From Spirochaetaceae bacterium (GTDB lineage: Bacteria > Spirochaetota > Spirochaetia > Treponematales > Breznakiellaceae): a stretch of 7,560 nucleotides of DNA. This document shows positions 6,368 through 7,560 of the stretch, one piece after another. Within the stretch, counting starts at the first letter, position 1; every line of letters begins with the position of its first letter. Both the position numbers and the translations under genes were made by a program. Location: the NCBI GenBank assembly GCA_031273985.1, contig JAISQV010000306.1, positions 1-7,560 on the forward strand, in the 5' to 3' direction. Below the pieces are notes generated by a model that made no database searches, was not told where the DNA came from, and saw only the letters and a program-made list of their open reading frames with translations.

Positions 6368-7542
6368 AAAGAATCCTCCATCCGCTTGATCTCCCCGCCC
6401 ACCAGCACGGCGCGGATACGGAAATCCCTGTCAAAAACCACCAGATCCGCGTCATTCCCCGGAATGATGGCCCCCTTGCCCCGGTAGCGCATCAGCGTCG
6501 CGGGATTAAACCCGGCGGTCTTCACCGCGTCCTCAAGACTAAACCCAAAGCGCGTCAAATTCCGCACCCCCCGTATCATCGTAAGCCCCGATCCCGCAAT
6601 CACCCCGTCGGAAACACGCTTGAAAACCCCGTCCCGCAGCGCCACCTCCTCGTGATTGGCGAAGAAGGGCCCCTCCCGCTGGCCCGTGGGCTTGAGACTA
6701 TCCGTCACCAAAACGATACGGTCAATAGGCTTGTCCCGGAGCAGCAACTTGAACAGATCCGGATGCACATGAAAACCGTCGGCAATGATCTCGCAGGCCA
6801 TCTCCGTATGGATCAGCACCGCCCCCACTGCGTTCGGGTCCCGGTGATCCATACGGCTCATCGCGTTGAAAAGATGCGTCGCGTGAAGAATCCCCGCCTG
6901 CATACCCTCCACCATATTATCGTACTTCGCGTCCGTATGCCCCGCCTGAAGCACGATGCCCCGCTTGATACAGAACAGCGCCAGCTCCCGCATCCCCTTA
7001 ATCTCCGGCGCTACCGTCATATTGACAATATGCCCCCCGCTGGCCTGCCAAAGTTCCTCCATATAAGAAAGATCCACCGGGCTCAGCGCCTCCGGCGGAA
7101 GCACCCCCAGCCTGGACGGCGAAAGAAAAGGCCCCTCCAGATGCAGCCCCATGATCCGCGCCCCGCTCTCCCGGCCCATCGCGGCGGCGGTCTTTGCCAC
7201 GGCGTCCAGCATGGCGGCCCTGGGCGAAGGGTACAGCGTAGGATTAAACGCCGTCACCCCGCACTCCGTCAAAAGCCGGCTCATCTCCAGCACAGCCTCC
7301 GTGGACCCGTCATCGGTCCCGAAGCCCCCGTAGCCGTGAATATGCGTATCGATAAAGCCCGGCGCGATATAGGCCCCGCCCACATCCACCAGCCGCGCCC
7401 CCTGCGCAAAATGCCGCTGCCCGAGCCGCCGGTGCGAGAACACATCCGCCACGAGCCCGCCCTCCACCAGCACCGCGCAGTCCTCCATCGCGGCAAAGCC
7501 GGTCAAAACCGTCCCGTTGTACAGGCAAACCGTTTCCTTCAT
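6355..7542 (-). CDS. nagA: N-acetylglucosamine-6-phosphate deacetylase
   Basis: NagA removes acetate from GlcNAc-6-phosphate in the cytoplasm, giving the substrate of NagB. At 395 residues it matches the family length (E. coli 382). Amidohydrolase-superfamily landmarks are all present: PGFIDTHIHGYGG with His67 and His69; GLHLEGPFLS with metal-binding Glu136; AGHTDA with His202; ATHLFNAMSRMDHRDPN with His223; ADGFHVHP with His258; and VTDSL with catalytic Asp281. The C-terminal GNDADLVVFD (362-371) is the usual end of the beta-sandwich part. The loop after the Glu motif reads SPSRLGVLP instead of the more usual lysine-rich NPxKKGAH type, a small divergence near the active site. The ATG at 7542 is secured by an in-frame TGA two codons upstream (7548-7546). 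No Shine-Dalgarno sequence is visible. It is the first gene of the nagA-nagB-peptidase unit as far as the window shows. Identity is secure. Confidence 0.97.
   Translation of the reverse strand: MKETVCLYNGTVLTGFAAMEDCAVLVEGGLVADVFSHRRLGQRHFAQGARLVDVGGAYIAPGFIDTHIHGYGGFGTDDGSTEAVLEMSRLLTECGVTAFNPTLYPSPRAAMLDAVAKTAAAMGRESGARIMGLHLEGPFLSPSRLGVLPPEALSPVDLSYMEELWQASGGHIVNMTVAPEIKGMRELALFCIKRGIVLQAGHTDAKYDNMVEGMQAGILHATHLFNAMSRMDHRDPNAVGAVLIHTEMACEIIADGFHVHPDLFKLLLRDKPIDRIVLVTDSLKPTGQREGPFFANHEEVALRDGVFKRVSDGVIAGSGLTMIRGVRNLTRFGFSLEDAVKTAGFNPATLMRYRGKGAIIPGNDADLVVFDRDFRIRAVLVGGEIKRMEDSLCAS
6374..6379 (-). promoter_or_regulatory. Ribosome binding site of nagB inside the nagA 3' end
   Basis: GGAGGA on the minus strand lies six bases before the nagB ATG at 6367. 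It is read at the same time as the nagA codons for Met-Glu-Asp near its C-terminus. The site decides the nagB start and, together with the 13-bp overlap, points to coupled translation of the two genes. Confidence 0.85.
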
Positions 7543-7548
7543 GACTCA

Positions 7549-7554
7549 AGTATA
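7549..7554 (-). promoter_or_regulatory. Possible -10 element directly upstream of nagA
   Basis: TATACT on the minus strand (five of six matches to TATAAT) ends seven bases before the A of the nagA ATG. If used, transcription would start at or near the start codon and the message would be leaderless, which would fit the lack of a ribosome site. The -35 region would lie outside the window, so this cannot be tested here. Confidence 0.3.
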
Positions 7555-7560
7555 CGCAAT

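Noticed and set aside
5447..6487. A 346-codon plus-strand frame opposite the peptidase, nagB and the end of nagA
   Set aside because: It is antisense to motif-verified enzymes, and the long open frame follows from their codon bias.

Overview
The window is a compact, mostly GC-rich piece of bacterial chromosome with two gene blocks. The left block is the 3' end of an unidentified gene, a purine/pyrimidine-skewed repeat element, mazG (+), an XRE-type regulator (-) and a large membrane sensor (+). The right block is a tight three-gene unit on the minus strand, read from the right edge inward: nagA, nagB, then a secreted NlpC/P60-like cysteine peptidase. No tRNA, rRNA, insertion sequence, CRISPR array or phage gene is visible. 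The gene set and style (high G+C, CHASE2-type cyclase-like sensor, nagA-nagB pair) remind me of a spirochaete such as a termite-gut Treponema. That is a recollection-based guess with low confidence; the sequence holds no taxonomic marker.

Layout. 1-216: C-terminal 71 codons of an unknown gene. 225-571: a composite repeat built from degenerate cacGAAGG words. It holds a nearly perfect 109-bp tandem duplication on the left and an inverted, pyrimidine-rich counterpart on the right, bounded by an exact 11-bp inverted repeat. 628-1452: mazG. 1503-1868 (-): small helix-turn-helix regulator in DNA of clearly lower G+C. 1869-2048: divergent control region with a 19-bp near-perfect dyad that overlaps a possible promoter of the next gene. 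2049-4454: 801-residue CHASE2 sensor ending in a cyclase-like domain that appears to lack key catalytic residues. 4423-5589 (-): NlpC/P60-like exported peptidase, overlapping the sensor gene tail to tail by 32 bp. 5591-6367 (-): nagB. 6355-7542 (-): nagA.

How the genes may work together. NagA deacetylates GlcNAc-6-phosphate and NagB converts the product to fructose-6-phosphate plus ammonia. The peptidase gene starts one base after the nagB stop, so an exported, wall-acting enzyme is co-transcribed with the amino-sugar pathway. This fits peptidoglycan turnover and recycling. MazG is a housekeeping nucleotide pyrophosphohydrolase. The XRE regulator, the dyad and the sensor form a candidate divergent regulatory pair. 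The most interesting items are the probable pseudo-cyclase sensor with its candidate operator, the repeat element, and the Nag-peptidase operon. Nothing here clearly amounts to a new multi-gene system.
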